64,000 bases of DNA from Gammaproteobacteria bacterium (GTDB lineage Bacteria; Pseudomonadota; Gammaproteobacteria; Competibacterales; Competibacteraceae), in contig JACKMZ010000013.1 in NCBI GenBank assembly GCA_024235135.1, positions 1 to 64,000 on the forward strand, written 5' to 3'. A model generated the notes under the pieces. The model searched no databases and was not told the DNA's origin. It saw nothing but the letters and a program-made list of their open reading frames with translations. Below, one piece after another: positions 1 through 8,958 of the stretch; positions within the stretch are counted from its first letter, which is position 1; each line of letters starts with the position of its first letter. The translations under genes and the position numbers were made by a program.

Positions 1-260
1 ACGTTCTCGGCGGCCTGCGCCAGATCGCGGTTGTGTGCGAGAGCCTCCGCGACCAGGGCGTTCAAGGTGGGATCATCGAAACCCCTGAGCCAGTCGTCCG
101 TAACCGCGCCGGTCGTCGCTTCCGCTCGCCACGTCCCAGGCACCGTCGTTTCCGGCGGCAGTGCATCGGCCAGAATTCGCGCGGATTCCGGCGGCGTCGA
201 GAGGGCGCAGGCGGTTAAGACGCCGACCGCGATCAGAAGACCAACGCGCGGTATTCGCAT
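1..260 (-). CDS. RND/MFS efflux outer-membrane factor lipoprotein, N-terminal part (NodT/TolC type)
   Basis: Reading the minus strand from 260 gives an open frame to the window edge, about 86 codons. It begins MRIPRVGLLIAVGVLTAC, a lipoprotein signal with lipobox LTAC and Cys18 as the lipidation site. Later it has the pattern WRAEATTGAVTDDWLRGFDD followed by LNALVAEALAHNRDLAQA, typical of outer-membrane efflux factors of the NodT family. These form the outer-membrane exit duct of tripartite pumps. The start ATG overlaps the stop of the upstream HlyD-type adaptor gene (TGATG), so the two are translationally coupled in one operon. The gene continues beyond base 1 and its C-terminus is not visible. 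I assign the family from the lipobox, the conserved N-terminal pattern and the operon partner. Confidence 0.8.
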   Translation of the reverse strand, partial: MRIPRVGLLIAVGVLTACALSTPPESARILADALPPETTVPGTWRAEATTGAVTDDWLRGFDDPTLNALVAEALAHNRDLAQAAEN

Positions 261-1414
261 CAGCCTGAGAAGGGGTAGAGCACGTTGAACCACGAATAGG
301 CCCGGATGCCAATCTTGCGCAGATACGCAAAGCCGTTATCGGTTTGCGTGTAGATGGCCGCCCGCCCCTGCGTTCCGATGGGAAACTGAGTCTGGTCGGG
401 ATGATCGAGGTGGATCGCGATGGCAAATTGCCCCTGGGGAACGTCCGCCGGTACATAGCTGAAGCTCGGCAAGACTCCGCTCGGCAGCATTTGTCCGGCG
501 CCGCTGCCCTGCCAGATCGTTTCCACTTTTCCTTTCCAAATCTGGCCAGGGTAAAGATCGAGCGCCACCTCTACCGATTGCCCCGGTTTCACGAACTTCA
601 AATTTTCCTGGAAAAAATTGGCCAGCAGATAACGATCCGCGTCGCAGATGAAGGTCGCGATGGCGCCCACTCGAAGAGCGCCCGCCACCATGCCGGGACG
701 GACCTGAAGGTTGATGATGTATCCGTCTTCCGGCGCCACCATCAGCGTGTTGTCGAGATAGAAACGGGCCAGGTCTAGTTGCGCCTCGATTTCCGCCACA
801 CTCGTGTTCACGCCATCGATCTCGGACGCATAACGAAGCCGGGCGCGCTCCTCGTCGGCTTGCGCTTCCAGAATTCCCGCTTCGGACGCGGCCACGCGGG
901 CAGCCCATTTCTCGGCATCCTCCTGGGGACCCGCCCCTCGCTTGGCCAGATTGGCGGAAAGTTTTTGCTGGTACTTGTCGTACAAAAGTTCGTCCTTGAG
1001 CTTCGTGACCTTGTGCGTAGCGACCGCCACATCCGCCTTGTTGATCAGTACGTCCTGTTTGGCCTGCGCCAGTTGCGCTTCGAGTTCCCGGACCTTGTAT
1101 TCGTAGGGGCGACGGTCGAACTGGAAAAGCGGCGCCCCCTTCTTAACCGGCGTGTTCGGTTCGACCAATACATCCGTTACCAAGGTCGGTTCCGATAGGC
1201 GTGGGACCAGTTGAATGGTGTGTTGGATAACCCTGGCGTTGGTCGAATAGGGCGTGACGAAGCGCAGTCCCACCATGAAGATAATCAGAAAATGAAGTCC
1301 GAAAAAAACCGAGACGACGCCCCAGGCGATACTGAATTTCAGCCATCGGAAATAGAAAAAGACCAACCATACGAGAACGGCGTAAACGAAGCAGATAACG
1401 AGTGCGGCAATCAT
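260..1414 (-). CDS. HlyD-family membrane fusion (adaptor) protein, YiaV-like
   Basis: A 384-residue protein with two hydrophobic segments at the N-terminus (about 3-24 and 29-50). A lipoyl-like half-domain follows (about 78-105, VEPNTPVKKGAPLFQFD), then a long coiled coil (about 108-215), a second lipoyl half (VAPEDGYIINLQVRPG) and a beta-barrel region. This is the order of periplasmic adaptors that join an inner-membrane pump to an outer-membrane duct. Two N-terminal membrane spans and a DUF3302 partner immediately upstream resemble the E. coli yiaW-yiaV pair. The stop overlaps the start of the outer-membrane factor gene. No inner-membrane transporter is visible, so the substrate is unknown. 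Confidence 0.9.
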   Translation of the reverse strand: MIAALVICFVYAVLVWLVFFYFRWLKFSIAWGVVSVFFGLHFLIIFMVGLRFVTPYSTNARVIQHTIQLVPRLSEPTLVTDVLVEPNTPVKKGAPLFQFDRRPYEYKVRELEAQLAQAKQDVLINKADVAVATHKVTKLKDELLYDKYQQKLSANLAKRGAGPQEDAEKWAARVAASEAGILEAQADEERARLRYASEIDGVNTSVAEIEAQLDLARFYLDNTLMVAPEDGYIINLQVRPGMVAGALRVGAIATFICDADRYLLANFFQENLKFVKPGQSVEVALDLYPGQIWKGKVETIWQGSGAGQMLPSGVLPSFSYVPADVPQGQFAIAIHLDHPDQTQFPIGTQGRAAIYTQTDNGFAYLRKIGIRAYSWFNVLYPFSG

Positions 1415-1426
1415 CGCGGGCCTTTC

Positions 1427-1813
1427 TCAGTCCGGTTGGCTGTCGGCAGGCGGGGTCGGCTCGCCCGTGTCCTTTTTCGTCACGCTCTTTTCCGCCGCCT
1501 TGGGTGGCTCACCCTGGAGCCGGGCAATATCCGCCTGGATCGCTTGGGCCTCTTCCCGCGGAAAGCGGCGAATGTCAACGATGTCTGTCGGCTTGAAGGC
1601 CCAGATCAGGGCCTGAACCCAGGGGTAGACTGTCGGCAGAAGGCCAGCCCAGCCGAGCAGACTCACGGCCTCGGCCTCCGGATGCTTACGGGCAACCGCA
1701 ATCCGCCCCGGAAGCCCCGCGAGCCAGACCCAAAACGCGACACCCGCCACTCCAGTGAGGAAGAATGTCAGGAAAGTCAGATAGTCCCAGATGTCCAGCT
1801 CAAACCCAAGCAT
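1427..1813 (-). CDS. DUF3302 inner-membrane protein, YiaW-like
   Basis: A protein of about 128 residues with two predicted membrane spans (roughly residues 12-32 and 53-75) and a charged, proline-rich C-terminal tail. Between the spans it has the RKHPEAEAVSLLGWAGLL pattern characteristic of DUF3302. I place the start at the ATG at 1813 because AGGGAG lies 8-9 bases upstream of it; an in-frame ATG 24 bases further upstream lacks a comparable site. It is 12 bases upstream of the HlyD-type gene and on the same strand, so it is the first gene of the efflux operon. In E. coli the DUF3302 protein YiaW is likewise paired with the adaptor YiaV. Its biochemical role is not known. Confidence 0.85.
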   Translation of the reverse strand: MLGFELDIWDYLTFLTFFLTGVAGVAFWVWLAGLPGRIAVARKHPEAEAVSLLGWAGLLPTVYPWVQALIWAFKPTDIVDIRRFPREEAQAIQADIARLQGEPPKAAEKSVTKKDTGEPTPPADSQPD

Positions 1814-1925
1814 AACTTGAACTCCCTGCCGTTTCATCGGTCATCGAGTTGTACCTCGTTTTCAGTTTTCAGTGACGCGGGTTCGGAATTCCACTATTGC
1901 TTCAACAATGCAATGAGGTTTAATT

Positions 1926-2312
1926 ATGTCATATTATTTCAATAAGATCGTGGATATGTCATTCGATGAAGCCATCGCGAGAACGACAGCCGAATTGCAA
2001 ATGGAGGGTTTTGGCGTTCTCACGGAAATTGACATCAAGGCAACCTTAAAGAAAAAGATCAATGTCGAACTCCGGGATTATCGAATACTAGGCGCCTGCA
2101 ATCCCCAATATGCTTATAAGGCGCTTCTTGCCGAAGATAAGGTTGGCACAATGCTTCCCTGCAATGTCATTGTTCGGGAAACGGACGATGGCAGGATTGA
2201 AATCGCGGCGATCGATCCCGTTGCATCGATGCAGGCTATAGGAAATGAAGAACTTGGAGGAATTGCCCAAAAAATACAATTAAAACTCAAACACGTCATT
2301 GAGAATATATGA
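1926..2312 (+). CDS. DUF302 domain protein
   Basis: A soluble protein of 128 residues matching the DUF302 pattern throughout. It has an N-terminal segment MSFDEAIARTTAELQMEGFGVLTEID, then DIKATLKKK, YRILGACNPQYAYKAL and a strand rich in LPCNVIVRE. DUF302 proteins are small alpha/beta domains of unknown biochemical function, common in proteobacteria. There is no signal peptide. The gene is divergent from the efflux operon and followed by a decayed gene, so it is probably monocistronic. The upstream region is AT-rich, but I could not fix a promoter. Confidence 0.88.
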   Translation: MSYYFNKIVDMSFDEAIARTTAELQMEGFGVLTEIDIKATLKKKINVELRDYRILGACNPQYAYKALLAEDKVGTMLPCNVIVRETDDGRIEIAAIDPVASMQAIGNEELGGIAQKIQLKLKHVIENI

Positions 2313-2421
2313 AATAAATATCTTGATAAAGGCATTGCGCTCCACGGCTTTTTATTTCGAATGTTTTCTGCCATCCATTCCGGGATGCTGAATAACATTA
2401 TATAGAGCCGGAGGAAGTGAC

Positions 2422-2820
2422 GATGAGAATGATCGCCTTGTTGCCGGCAGGCGCCCGTTATGATTGAATTTGTCGTTTCTTTCCGAGTCGGTTTGGGTTT
2501 GCATGGTAACGCCATGGCCGAGAAAATGGTCGTCAAGGGTTCGCCGTATCCCTGGACGCTGTTGGACTCGAAAGGTAAGCCTTTCGGGGGCTCGAAGACC
2601 TACAAACTGCAGCATTTGCCGCCGAATATTCTGGCGAAAGACTTCTGGTCGGCCATCGTTTACGACACGCAAACCCGTTCCATGCTGCAGACGGATCAAT
2701 GATTCCCGAGCGCGTGCAGCCAGGACAAAGAGGTGCAAGTCAACGAGGACGGCTCGGTGGACGTGCAGCATAAAAACGCCGCGTCGTCCGTGTCTAATCT
2801 CAGTTTCGTGACTCATGGGC
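2422..2820 (+). pseudogene. Remnant of a DUF1254/DUF1214 protein
   Basis: A good ribosome site (GGAGGA) precedes ATG at 2422, which opens with the beginning of a signal peptide (MRMIALLPAGA) but soon reaches a stop. A little further on, about 65 codons encode a recognisable DUF1214 C-terminal stretch: SPYPWTLLDSKGKPF, then HLPPNI.AKDFWS, then TQTRSMLQTDQ. That frame is broken by a stop at 2700-2702, after which FPSA.SQDKEVQVNEDGSVDV still matches the family. So the 5' end and part of the 3' end survive, the middle has been deleted, and there is at least one nonsense change. It is not expected to be functional. Confidence 0.75.
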
Positions 2821-2839
2821 CAAGAGTATCATTCCACTT

Positions 2840-3175
2840 ATGCAACGCCTCCAAGCCTATCGATACGCGCTCGTGCCCACCAGCGATCAGGCGCGCAAGC
2901 TCCACCGCTTCGTGGGTTCGTGCCTTAACCAGGCGCTAGCGCTGCAGCAAGCCAATTATGCGGCGGGGGCGGCCAATGGTTCGGATAATCGCCGCACACA
3001 AACCCGCTTCGCGTGCGTGGCCTGCGGTTTCGGGGAAAACGCCGACGGGGTCGTCGCAATCAATGTTTTAAGGGCGGGACACGCCCGGTTAGCCTGTGAG
3101 GTGAGCGGTGCCGTAAGACCGCCAGCAACGGGAACCCACCGAAGCTACTTGGGAGTGGCTCAATGCCGGGTCTGA
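2840..3175 (+). pseudogene. Internally deleted TnpB (OrfB) of an IS200/IS605-family element
   Basis: The 111-codon open frame fuses two parts of a TnpB nuclease. The first is the N-terminus, with YRYALVPTSDQARKLHRFVGSC as the diagnostic pattern (shown here in part). The second is the C-terminal zinc-finger and tail region (NRRTQTRFACVACGF, then AINVLRAGHARLACE and RPPATGTHRS). The RuvC core with its catalytic Asp and Glu residues is absent, as is the first CxxC of the zinc ribbon. A full TnpB is about 350-400 residues, so roughly two thirds has been deleted in frame. The right-end sequence follows directly at 3184-3218. No tnpA is visible. Confidence 0.8.
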
Positions 3176-3183
3176 GCGCCGTA

Positions 3184-3218
3184 GGAATCTCCGGTCTTCA
3201 AGTCGGGTAGGATGTCAA
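3184..3218 (+). mobile_element. IS605-type right end / omegaRNA 3' scaffold scar
   Basis: The segment begins GGAATCTCCGGTC and ends GTCGGGTAGGATGTCAA. This matches the usual right-end hairpin plus GGATGTCAA tail that closes many tnpB-only elements and forms the 3' part of the TnpB guide RNA. It lies directly downstream of the TnpB remnant, as expected. The 16-20 bases after 3218 would correspond to the old guide or target flank. Confidence 0.55.
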
Positions 3219-3326
3219 CGAGAACCGTAGCGTTCTTCACGACGCTTCGTAACCTGCGGCTCGAATAATTAGGGCCAGCCAATATCAACAGAACTTGTAT
3301 CCATCGAATAAAGGAGTGTGATTACC

Positions 3327-3932
3327 ATGTCCAACGCGACGAATACGCTATTGACTGCCGACCAGTTGGCATTCTTTGGTGACCTGAAGAAAAATTGGGG
3401 CTGGCTTCTGGCTTACGGCATCGTTTCGATTATTTTGGGCACGATCGGCCTTGGAATGAGCTTCGGATTGACGCTGGCAAGCATCCTCTTTTTCGGCGTG
3501 TTACTCATCGTGGGCGGCGTCTTCCAACTGTTCCATTCCTTCACATGCAAAGGCTGGAAGAGCACGGTTTGGCATGTGTTGATTGCCCTGCTCTATGTCG
3601 CCGCCGGTTTCGTGATGGTTTCCGATCCCATACTGGCCTCCACCACGTTAACGCTGCTGATTGCTTGGGCCCTGATCGCGGCGGGAATCCTGCGGTGCAT
3701 CATGGCATTCCAACTGCGGCCGGCCAACGCTTGGTTCTGGCTGTTGCTGTCCGGAATCATTTCGATCCTGCTGGGTGGGATGATCATCGCGCATTGGCCG
3801 ATGTCCGGCCTATGGGTAATCGGGCTTTTCGTCGCCGTCGAACTGATTTTCAACGGCTGGTCCTACATTTTTGTCGCTTTGGCTGCCCGTCAGGCGGGAA
3901 AAACGAGTGGAGGCATGGAGATCATCGCCTGA
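3327..3932 (+). CDS. HdeD family membrane protein (DUF308)
   Basis: A 201-residue polytopic protein with six predicted membrane spans arranged as three similar pairs, the hallmark of the HdeD/DUF308 family. Typical stretches are GWLLAYGIVSIILGTIGLG and LLLSGIISILLGGMI. HdeD proteins are linked to acid or envelope stress, but the mechanism is unclear. I choose ATG 3327 because AAGGAG (3311-3316) is 10 bases upstream; a GTG at 3318 in the same frame is too close to that site. The gene stands alone between an IS scar and a stretch without genes. Confidence 0.87.
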   Translation: MSNATNTLLTADQLAFFGDLKKNWGWLLAYGIVSIILGTIGLGMSFGLTLASILFFGVLLIVGGVFQLFHSFTCKGWKSTVWHVLIALLYVAAGFVMVSDPILASTTLTLLIAWALIAAGILRCIMAFQLRPANAWFWLLLSGIISILLGGMIIAHWPMSGLWVIGLFVAVELIFNGWSYIFVALAARQAGKTSGGMEIIA

Positions 3933-4129
3933 TGGATTCCCTGATTCAGGGATACCGATCCGACGGCTTCGAATGAGGCTCGGCGCATGTCCGTTATGGA
4001 CAAGGATGTTCAGCTTGGAGAAGTGCTGACCTTGCCGCCTTCCTTCTGATCAACCGGACACCGCCGGACACGGAGCGAAATTACGACCCGTTTCGTCCCG
4101 TCTACCGGCGCGTTCGGCACCGTCCCCGC

Positions 4130-4915
4130 TCACGTATAGAGTTTCGTTACGAAATCACCGCTCATTCGGCTATCCGTGAGAGGCCAAGCGCGTGTGGAAT
4201 CCAACGGCAATCGGTCATCCCCGTAGGCCGCGATCGACAACGCCTCAAGGCCGATCTCGATAATCACCGGAGACTGAACGCTGAGACGTTCACGCACTTG
4301 ACAAGCCACGGCGATCTTGACGGCTGGGTCGACAAGCGGATCAACAAGCCCGATTCGAAAGAACAAATCGTTATCCCGGTCGAGCGGCGACCGGTGATAA
4401 CCGTGCAAAATGCCAAACCGTTGGGCGGCATGGCGCAGTCGGTCGAGGGTGCCGGGATACAGTCGAGCTTCCCGAGAACCAGGGGCTGCCGTATCGGGAA
4501 GCGTCGCGCACGGCTCGGGCTGAAAAGGCCATCCCATGACGACGACCTTGTCTCCCTGAATCGAAAACGACCGCTCGTAAGGCGTTGCCTCGCGGCTGGT
4601 GAAGGGGTAAGGGCGATCAGTGAAACCACCGATCTGGACCTTGAACGGGAGCAGGTCGCATCCTCGCAGATAGGCCAAAAACCCGTCGATATCCATTACG
4701 ACATCACGGCCTCGATGTTGCGCGAAATTCGCATTGATCGCTGGAGAACCGGCACGACGTTCCAACCCGATCAACGTGGCGTGCACCTGCCGGATGTCGT
4801 AGGGGGTGAAGGCTGAACCGATGATTCCGGCGACATGCCGCTGGCAATCCAGAATGAATGCGGCAAGATCGCTTGCCTTATCCCCATACAACGAAACCAG
4901 CGTAATCTGAATCAT
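4130..4915 (-). CDS. Hypothetical protein, weakly 2H-phosphoesterase-like
   Basis: A 261-residue soluble frame I do not recognise with confidence. Near residue 44 it has VHATLIGLE, resembling one half of the HxTx signature of 2H (LigT-like) phosphoesterases, but I see no clear second HxTx, so this is only a hint. The start ATG at 4915 overlaps the end of a fumC remnant and has no good ribosome site. The true N-terminus may have been lost or replaced at that junction. Codon use and length suggest a gene that is, or recently was, real. Confidence 0.5.
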   Translation of the reverse strand: MIQITLVSLYGDKASDLAAFILDCQRHVAGIIGSAFTPYDIRQVHATLIGLERRAGSPAINANFAQHRGRDVVMDIDGFLAYLRGCDLLPFKVQIGGFTDRPYPFTSREATPYERSFSIQGDKVVVMGWPFQPEPCATLPDTAAPGSREARLYPGTLDRLRHAAQRFGILHGYHRSPLDRDNDLFFRIGLVDPLVDPAVKIAVACQVRERLSVQSPVIIEIGLEALSIAAYGDDRLPLDSTRAWPLTDSRMSGDFVTKLYT

Positions 4916-5075
4916 GGCAACAGATTGTGGACGATCACGGGTTTGAGAGTACTGAACTCGAAATGCCCACCGGCGCTGGCCAGGCCAATCATCACGTCAT
5001 TGCCGATTCCGGGTAGCGACCATGGTCAATGCCTCCGCCTGAGTCGGATTGACCTTGCCGGGCATGATGGAACGT
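4912..5075 (-). pseudogene. Fragment of class II fumarase (fumC)
   Basis: On the minus strand about 55 codons match the most conserved fumarase signature: SIMPGKVNPTQAEALTMVAT. A frameshift (a few bases missing after ATMVAT) follows, then IGNDVMIGLASAGGHFEF and LKPVIVHN in another frame. This is the SS-loop and C-terminal part of the fumarase/aspartase superfamily active site. Nothing of the other roughly 400 residues is present and the frame is broken, so it is a scrap. It ends where the next open frame begins. Confidence 0.75.
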
Positions 5076-5124
5076 AACCGTTCGGTTCGACGCCAACGCG
5101 GCATCCCGGCTTCAACCCCGCCGT

Positions 5125-5451
5125 CTATTCTGCGTAGCGGGATTCGAAGTGCCGGGCCCATGCGATCAATTGCGATACGCCAAGCCGCAGTCGCGCAGCC
5201 AGATCGCGTGCCGAAAGCGGCGACCCGGCTCCACCCCCGGAGTCACCAAGACCGAAATTGACGCCACAAATGGCTTCGACGGTCTCGCCTATCATCCTGT
5301 CCACCTGAGTCCTGACCTCTTCCGGTATCCTTTCATCGCTCATCAAGAAACACGCGGCCTGATCCCAACCCGGTGCGCGTGGACCTTTTCTAAAGATGCT
5401 CAAGGCATCCGCAATACTGCCAAATACTATCATCGTACCTATCCAGAACAC
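5125..5451 (-). CDS. Small hypothetical protein (108 codons)
   Basis: The frame encodes a soluble protein with an N-terminal hydrophobic stretch (FWIGTMIVFGSIADAL) and a helical C-terminal half ending ARDLAARLRLGVSQLIAWARHFESRYAE. I do not recognise a family and there is no convincing ribosome site. The surroundings are decayed genes, so it may be a fragment rather than an intact gene. Confidence 0.3.
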   Translation of the reverse strand: MFWIGTMIVFGSIADALSIFRKGPRAPGWDQAACFLMSDERIPEEVRTQVDRMIGETVEAICGVNFGLGDSGGGAGSPLSARDLAARLRLGVSQLIAWARHFESRYAE

Positions 5452-6522
5452 TTGAACGCCTGGGCGAAGCGGCTCAACGTGCTCAAATTCAGCTCGTCTC
5501 GATAATGTAGACCACGCGACGCGACCAAGCGGTTGTCACCAACCCTTGATCTGACACCGTCGACCATCATTCAATTCGATAGGTCCGTGTCGTAACCCTT
5601 CGAGCGCCGCCATGTTCGCAATGCCCATCATCAGTTCCAAATCCGCGAACCTTCGCAGTACAACGATCAACCATGGTCCTCCCAGTCCCCAATAAATAGG
5701 CTTCATAGATCATCACACCATGAGAAACAAATCCACGATATGAAAAATAAATTCATTCGCGTTCATCATTAACCCCATTTATTGCAATACTATGACTATT
5801 CGATAATCCCTACTTTAAGTAATCCCCACTAACCTCAACACACTAATATCAATCAAATCGATTGCCACAACACAATTGAGAAAATAGGGTCTGATCAAAA
5901 TATAATACCCGTAACAACGACTAATAAAGGTTGCACAGCGATCTGCAAAATCATGGCGCCACCTATTAGGCGATAACGTCATCAATAGATTAATCAACAA
6001 AGTATCTTGCCGAACGCTTCACTAAAGCAAACAATAGCACAGTCCGTACCAACTATATTTTCCACACCCATCTCTCCCCTCATTCAAACGATGCATACGG
6101 ACACCCATCATAAAAATAATTATTATTTATCAATAAATTGAAACACATCAGCAAAGGAACGATTCCACCTCTTCCAGTACCGTGTCAGCCTATTTTTAAC
6201 CCTTCATGCCGACCGATCATTACTACTCCAATACACCTTTGTTATTCATTCTGTTGGGTTCTGACGACAGAATTGCAATACCTACAAACAACCTTTGCAT
6301 TTTTGGCTTTAAATTATTTATTGTGATTAGAGAGGAGATAGGCGATGGAAAACAGTCACGTTACGTCGAAACCACTCGGTTATCTTAGCTTGGCTTGCCC
6401 ATAGCCGTATCCCAGTTGCTGATGGGGTGTGATGTGCATATAAAAAAAGGCAAGCTACCGAACTTCGACTGGGTATTTGGAAAAGTTGGTCACGGTTCCC
6501 TATAAGGATCTGACGGCTGCCT
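5452..6522. other. Gene-poor, AT-rich stretch
   Basis: About 1.07 kb with markedly lower GC than its flanks, most obvious at 5690-6360. Open frames of 60 or so codons occur but look random. At 6344 a strong ribosome site (GAGGAGA) precedes a 19-codon frame beginning MENSHVTSKPLG that stops early; it may be the 5' stub of a lost gene. No RNA gene, IS or known motif recognised. Confidence 0.6.
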
Positions 6523-6648
6523 ATGACACGAAAAACTACTGAGGCAGAAATTCTCTACGATGCGACCAAGAGAGCACTCGAAGCAAAGCCTGATTTTCGG
6601 TTCGTTGTTGACTTGATTTTAGCCGTCGTATTCTTTATTTTAGGATGA
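6523..6648 (+). CDS. Candidate 41-residue membrane-anchored small protein
   Basis: The frame begins MTRKTTEAEILYDATKRALE, a charged helix-like head, and ends FVVDLILAVVFFILG, a hydrophobic tail long enough for one membrane span. It has a weak AAGGA upstream and a strong terminator about 40 bases downstream, which suggests a real transcript ends here. No family recognised. The shape (charged helix, then hydrophobic tail) is common in small membrane-associated proteins. Confidence 0.35.
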   Translation: MTRKTTEAEILYDATKRALEAKPDFRFVVDLILAVVFFILG

Positions 6649-6688
6649 CGACCTGTAATATTGCGTGGCCCACCACGTATAAAGTGAG

Positions 6689-6726
6689 AAGGCGGTCCGA
6701 GTTTTCTACTCAGACCGCCTTTTTTT
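6689..6726 (+). terminator. Rho-independent terminator
   Basis: The arms AAGGCGGTCCGAG and CTCAGACCGCCT form an 11-12 bp GC-rich stem with one mismatch, followed directly by a run of seven or more T. The orientation fits transcripts from the plus strand, such as the 41-codon frame upstream. Confidence 0.85.
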
Positions 6727-7056
6727 GTCGATTAACGACAGCAACAACCGAACCCATCGGCTGACACGTCAAGGCCGAAGCCAGAATTTGGTCACTGGCT
6801 CTAAGTTGAAAGTGATAATGGCCGGCAAGGCACATAACCTTTCTATCCGGTTGGAAAGGCCGACCCGTTGACAATTCCAGCATTGTACACGTGACGGCTA
6901 ACCTTTCCATGCTCGCTTGACAAGCTAAGAGCACGATGGCGTACAGATCGTTCAAGCCCCATTGTGCCAGGTAATTCACATTTACCATCGAAGTAACCGG
7001 TTTCACCTACACTGCATTGAAAAGGCCGCAATGGCTCATTTTCTGAACAAGATCAC

Positions 7057-7554
7057 CTAAACAAACAATCCGATGAACCATTTAAGAATCATCAGCCCAA
7101 TTAAGGAAATAAACCCGACGAACAAGAATGAAACAGCGACTATTCCAATGATTATGAATCGACTTGAACGGGTTACCGCTTGCGGGCTGTCAAGATAGCT
7201 GTCGATAAGCTTTACATTGCGTAGATTAGCTTTCCAGGCCATGTCGAAAACATCGCCAGCCAATGGAATCAGCCCGAGCATGGATTCTATGGCCACATTG
7301 AGCAACATTCTTGACAAGATGCTTTTCGGTACGCCCAAGCGGGCTGCTTCTTCGAGGATAAATAGAGACAACACCGCGCCTATCGCATCGCCAATTCCTG
7401 GAATAAAACCGATTATTCCATCTACTCCAATTCGATATTTGCCGAATATCGGAACTGGGATTGAGTCGTCCAACAGCCACGCCAGGCGTTTTACACGGTT
7501 TCTAATCTTCTGCGCTTTTGCGGATGAATCGTCTAGGCTGTTTTGTTGGCTCAT
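7057..7554 (-). CDS. DUF4112 membrane protein
   Basis: A 165-residue protein with the DUF4112 pattern: WLLDDSIPVPIFGKYRIGVD, then GIIGFIPGIGDAIGA and a second related block, LLGLIPLAGDVFD-like (here SMLGLIPLAGDVFDMAWKAN). A hydrophobic C-terminal segment of about 30 residues (FIIIGIVAVSFLFVGFISLI) follows. The family is widespread and its function unknown. It stands alone between an AT-rich stretch and the divergent pirin gene. Confidence 0.88.
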   Translation of the reverse strand: MSQQNSLDDSSAKAQKIRNRVKRLAWLLDDSIPVPIFGKYRIGVDGIIGFIPGIGDAIGAVLSLFILEEAARLGVPKSILSRMLLNVAIESMLGLIPLAGDVFDMAWKANLRNVKLIDSYLDSPQAVTRSSRFIIIGIVAVSFLFVGFISLIGLMILKWFIGLFV

Positions 7555-7901
7555 TTCAGAATTACTCCATCGTAGGTTATCACCCGATTGGCCTCTAAAC
7601 GGGTACGAGCAATTCGTATATCTTAATCGAAATCGGATACATTACCCGCGGGAAGCTATCGGATTAATGCTAGCGGATATGGACAAACCTCGCTGTGAAT
7701 GCCACGCATCTGGCTTCCGTGAATTTCACGTGGCCGCGCGATCTGTCCGTGATGTAAAAGTCCAGGAGGATTTATTTTATTCGCTCCGAACGCCGCTTCC
7801 ATAGCGACGTTTTTCTTTTATTTCGCAACGGCGCACACCAATTGAAATTGTGGCTAAGCTTTGTAAGGTATTCTTTTTGGCATTGATCGAGGCCACGAAC
7901 C
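7555..7901. other. Intergenic region between DUF4112 and pirin genes
   Basis: About 350 bases holding the divergent promoters of the two flanking genes. I see no convincing coding frame, repeat or RNA. Confidence 0.6.
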
Positions 7902-8777
7902 ATGTCGACACCCATCGCACATATCATCGAACCGCAGGTCCACGACTTGGGCGGTTTTACCGTTCGCCGCCTGCTCCCGGCGTTGCGTAAACGCATGGTG
8001 GGTCCGTTCATTTTCTTCGATCATCTGGGGCCGGCGGAATTTGCGCCAGGCACCGGCATCGACGTGCGCCCTCATCCCCATATCGGCCTGGCAACCGTCA
8101 CCTATCTATTTGAAGGCGATTTAGTTCATCGTGACAGTCTGGGATTCGTGCAAACCATTCGTCCTGGCGATGTCAATTGGATGGTGGCTGGAAAAGGTAT
8201 CGTGCATTCCGAACGCACGGGTCCGGAAACCCGCGCCCGCGGCTTTCATGCGCACGGAATCCAATCCTGGATCGCATTGCCACAGGCGGACGAGGAGGTA
8301 GCACCGGATTTCCGCCATCATCCGGCGGCCACGCTCCCCGTCATTGAGCAAGCGGGTGTGCGATTGACGCTGATCGCGGGTTCAGCTTTCGGTCAACGAG
8401 CACCGGCCGCCACCTATTCCCCAATGTTCTATTTGGATGGGCAAATGAACCTGGGGGACCGCTCGATCCTGCCGCCGGAATACTCCGAACGCGCGGTTTA
8501 CCTGGTAGACGGCGCCATCGCTATCGGTGATGCGCACATTGAGCCAGGACACATGGTGATTTTCAGTTCCGGGCAGGATATCGATCTGCGTGCCTTGAAA
8601 CCGTCCACGCGATTCATGCTCTTGGGTGGGGAACCGTTGGACGGTACGCGTTACATCTGGTGGAACTTCGTATCCAGTTCCAAGCCGCGCATCGAGCAAG
8701 CCAAAGTCGCATGGGCGACGGGAAAATTCGCCCCCGTGCCGGGTGAATCCGAATTCATCCCTCTGCCGGACGACTGA
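7902..8777 (+). CDS. Pirin family protein (bicupin)
   Basis: A 291-residue bicupin. The N-terminal cupin carries the pirin metal ligands: His58 and His60 in RPHPHIG, and His102 and Glu104 in GIVHSERTG. The C-terminal cupin and the GGEPLDGTRYIWWNFVSS motif are typical. Bacterial pirins bind Fe(II), and some (YhhW type) show quercetin 2,3-dioxygenase activity in vitro; others act as redox-sensing regulators. The substrate here is unknown. The start is supported by a plausible ribosome site region and full-length alignment with the family. It appears monocistronic. Confidence 0.93.
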   Translation: MSTPIAHIIEPQVHDLGGFTVRRLLPALRKRMVGPFIFFDHLGPAEFAPGTGIDVRPHPHIGLATVTYLFEGDLVHRDSLGFVQTIRPGDVNWMVAGKGIVHSERTGPETRARGFHAHGIQSWIALPQADEEVAPDFRHHPAATLPVIEQAGVRLTLIAGSAFGQRAPAATYSPMFYLDGQMNLGDRSILPPEYSERAVYLVDGAIAIGDAHIEPGHMVIFSSGQDIDLRALKPSTRFMLLGGEPLDGTRYIWWNFVSSSKPRIEQAKVAWATGKFAPVPGESEFIPLPDD

Positions 8778-8894
8778 AAGCTCATCGAATAGCCTTTTAT
8801 CACTCACGACGGGTTTTTAGCAAGAAAGGAATATCGCAATCGGCTGTTGCAGTTTGACGTTCTCGCAAACGACCTTGAAGCTCATTAAGGGCGA

Positions 8895-8934
8895 GTAAGG
8901 GCGGACACGCCTGGTTAGCTTGTGACCAGCGCTG
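8895..8934 (+). repeat. Short scar matching the TnpB remnant at 3066-3110
   Basis: The bases around GTAAGGGCGGACACGCC and GGTTAGCTTGTGA closely match the TnpB C-terminal coding region at 3066-3100 (AAGGGCGGGACACGCC, GGTTAGCCTGTGA). Only about 40 bases survive. It is evidence of a second, nearly erased insertion of the same element family. Confidence 0.55.
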
Positions 8935-8958
8935 CCTTCTGCATAACGGTAATCAATA

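Noticed and set aside
6710..6985. Minus-strand frame of about 92 codons ending in the terminator stem
   Set aside because: No ribosome site, no family, and its last codons lie within the plus-strand terminator hairpin.
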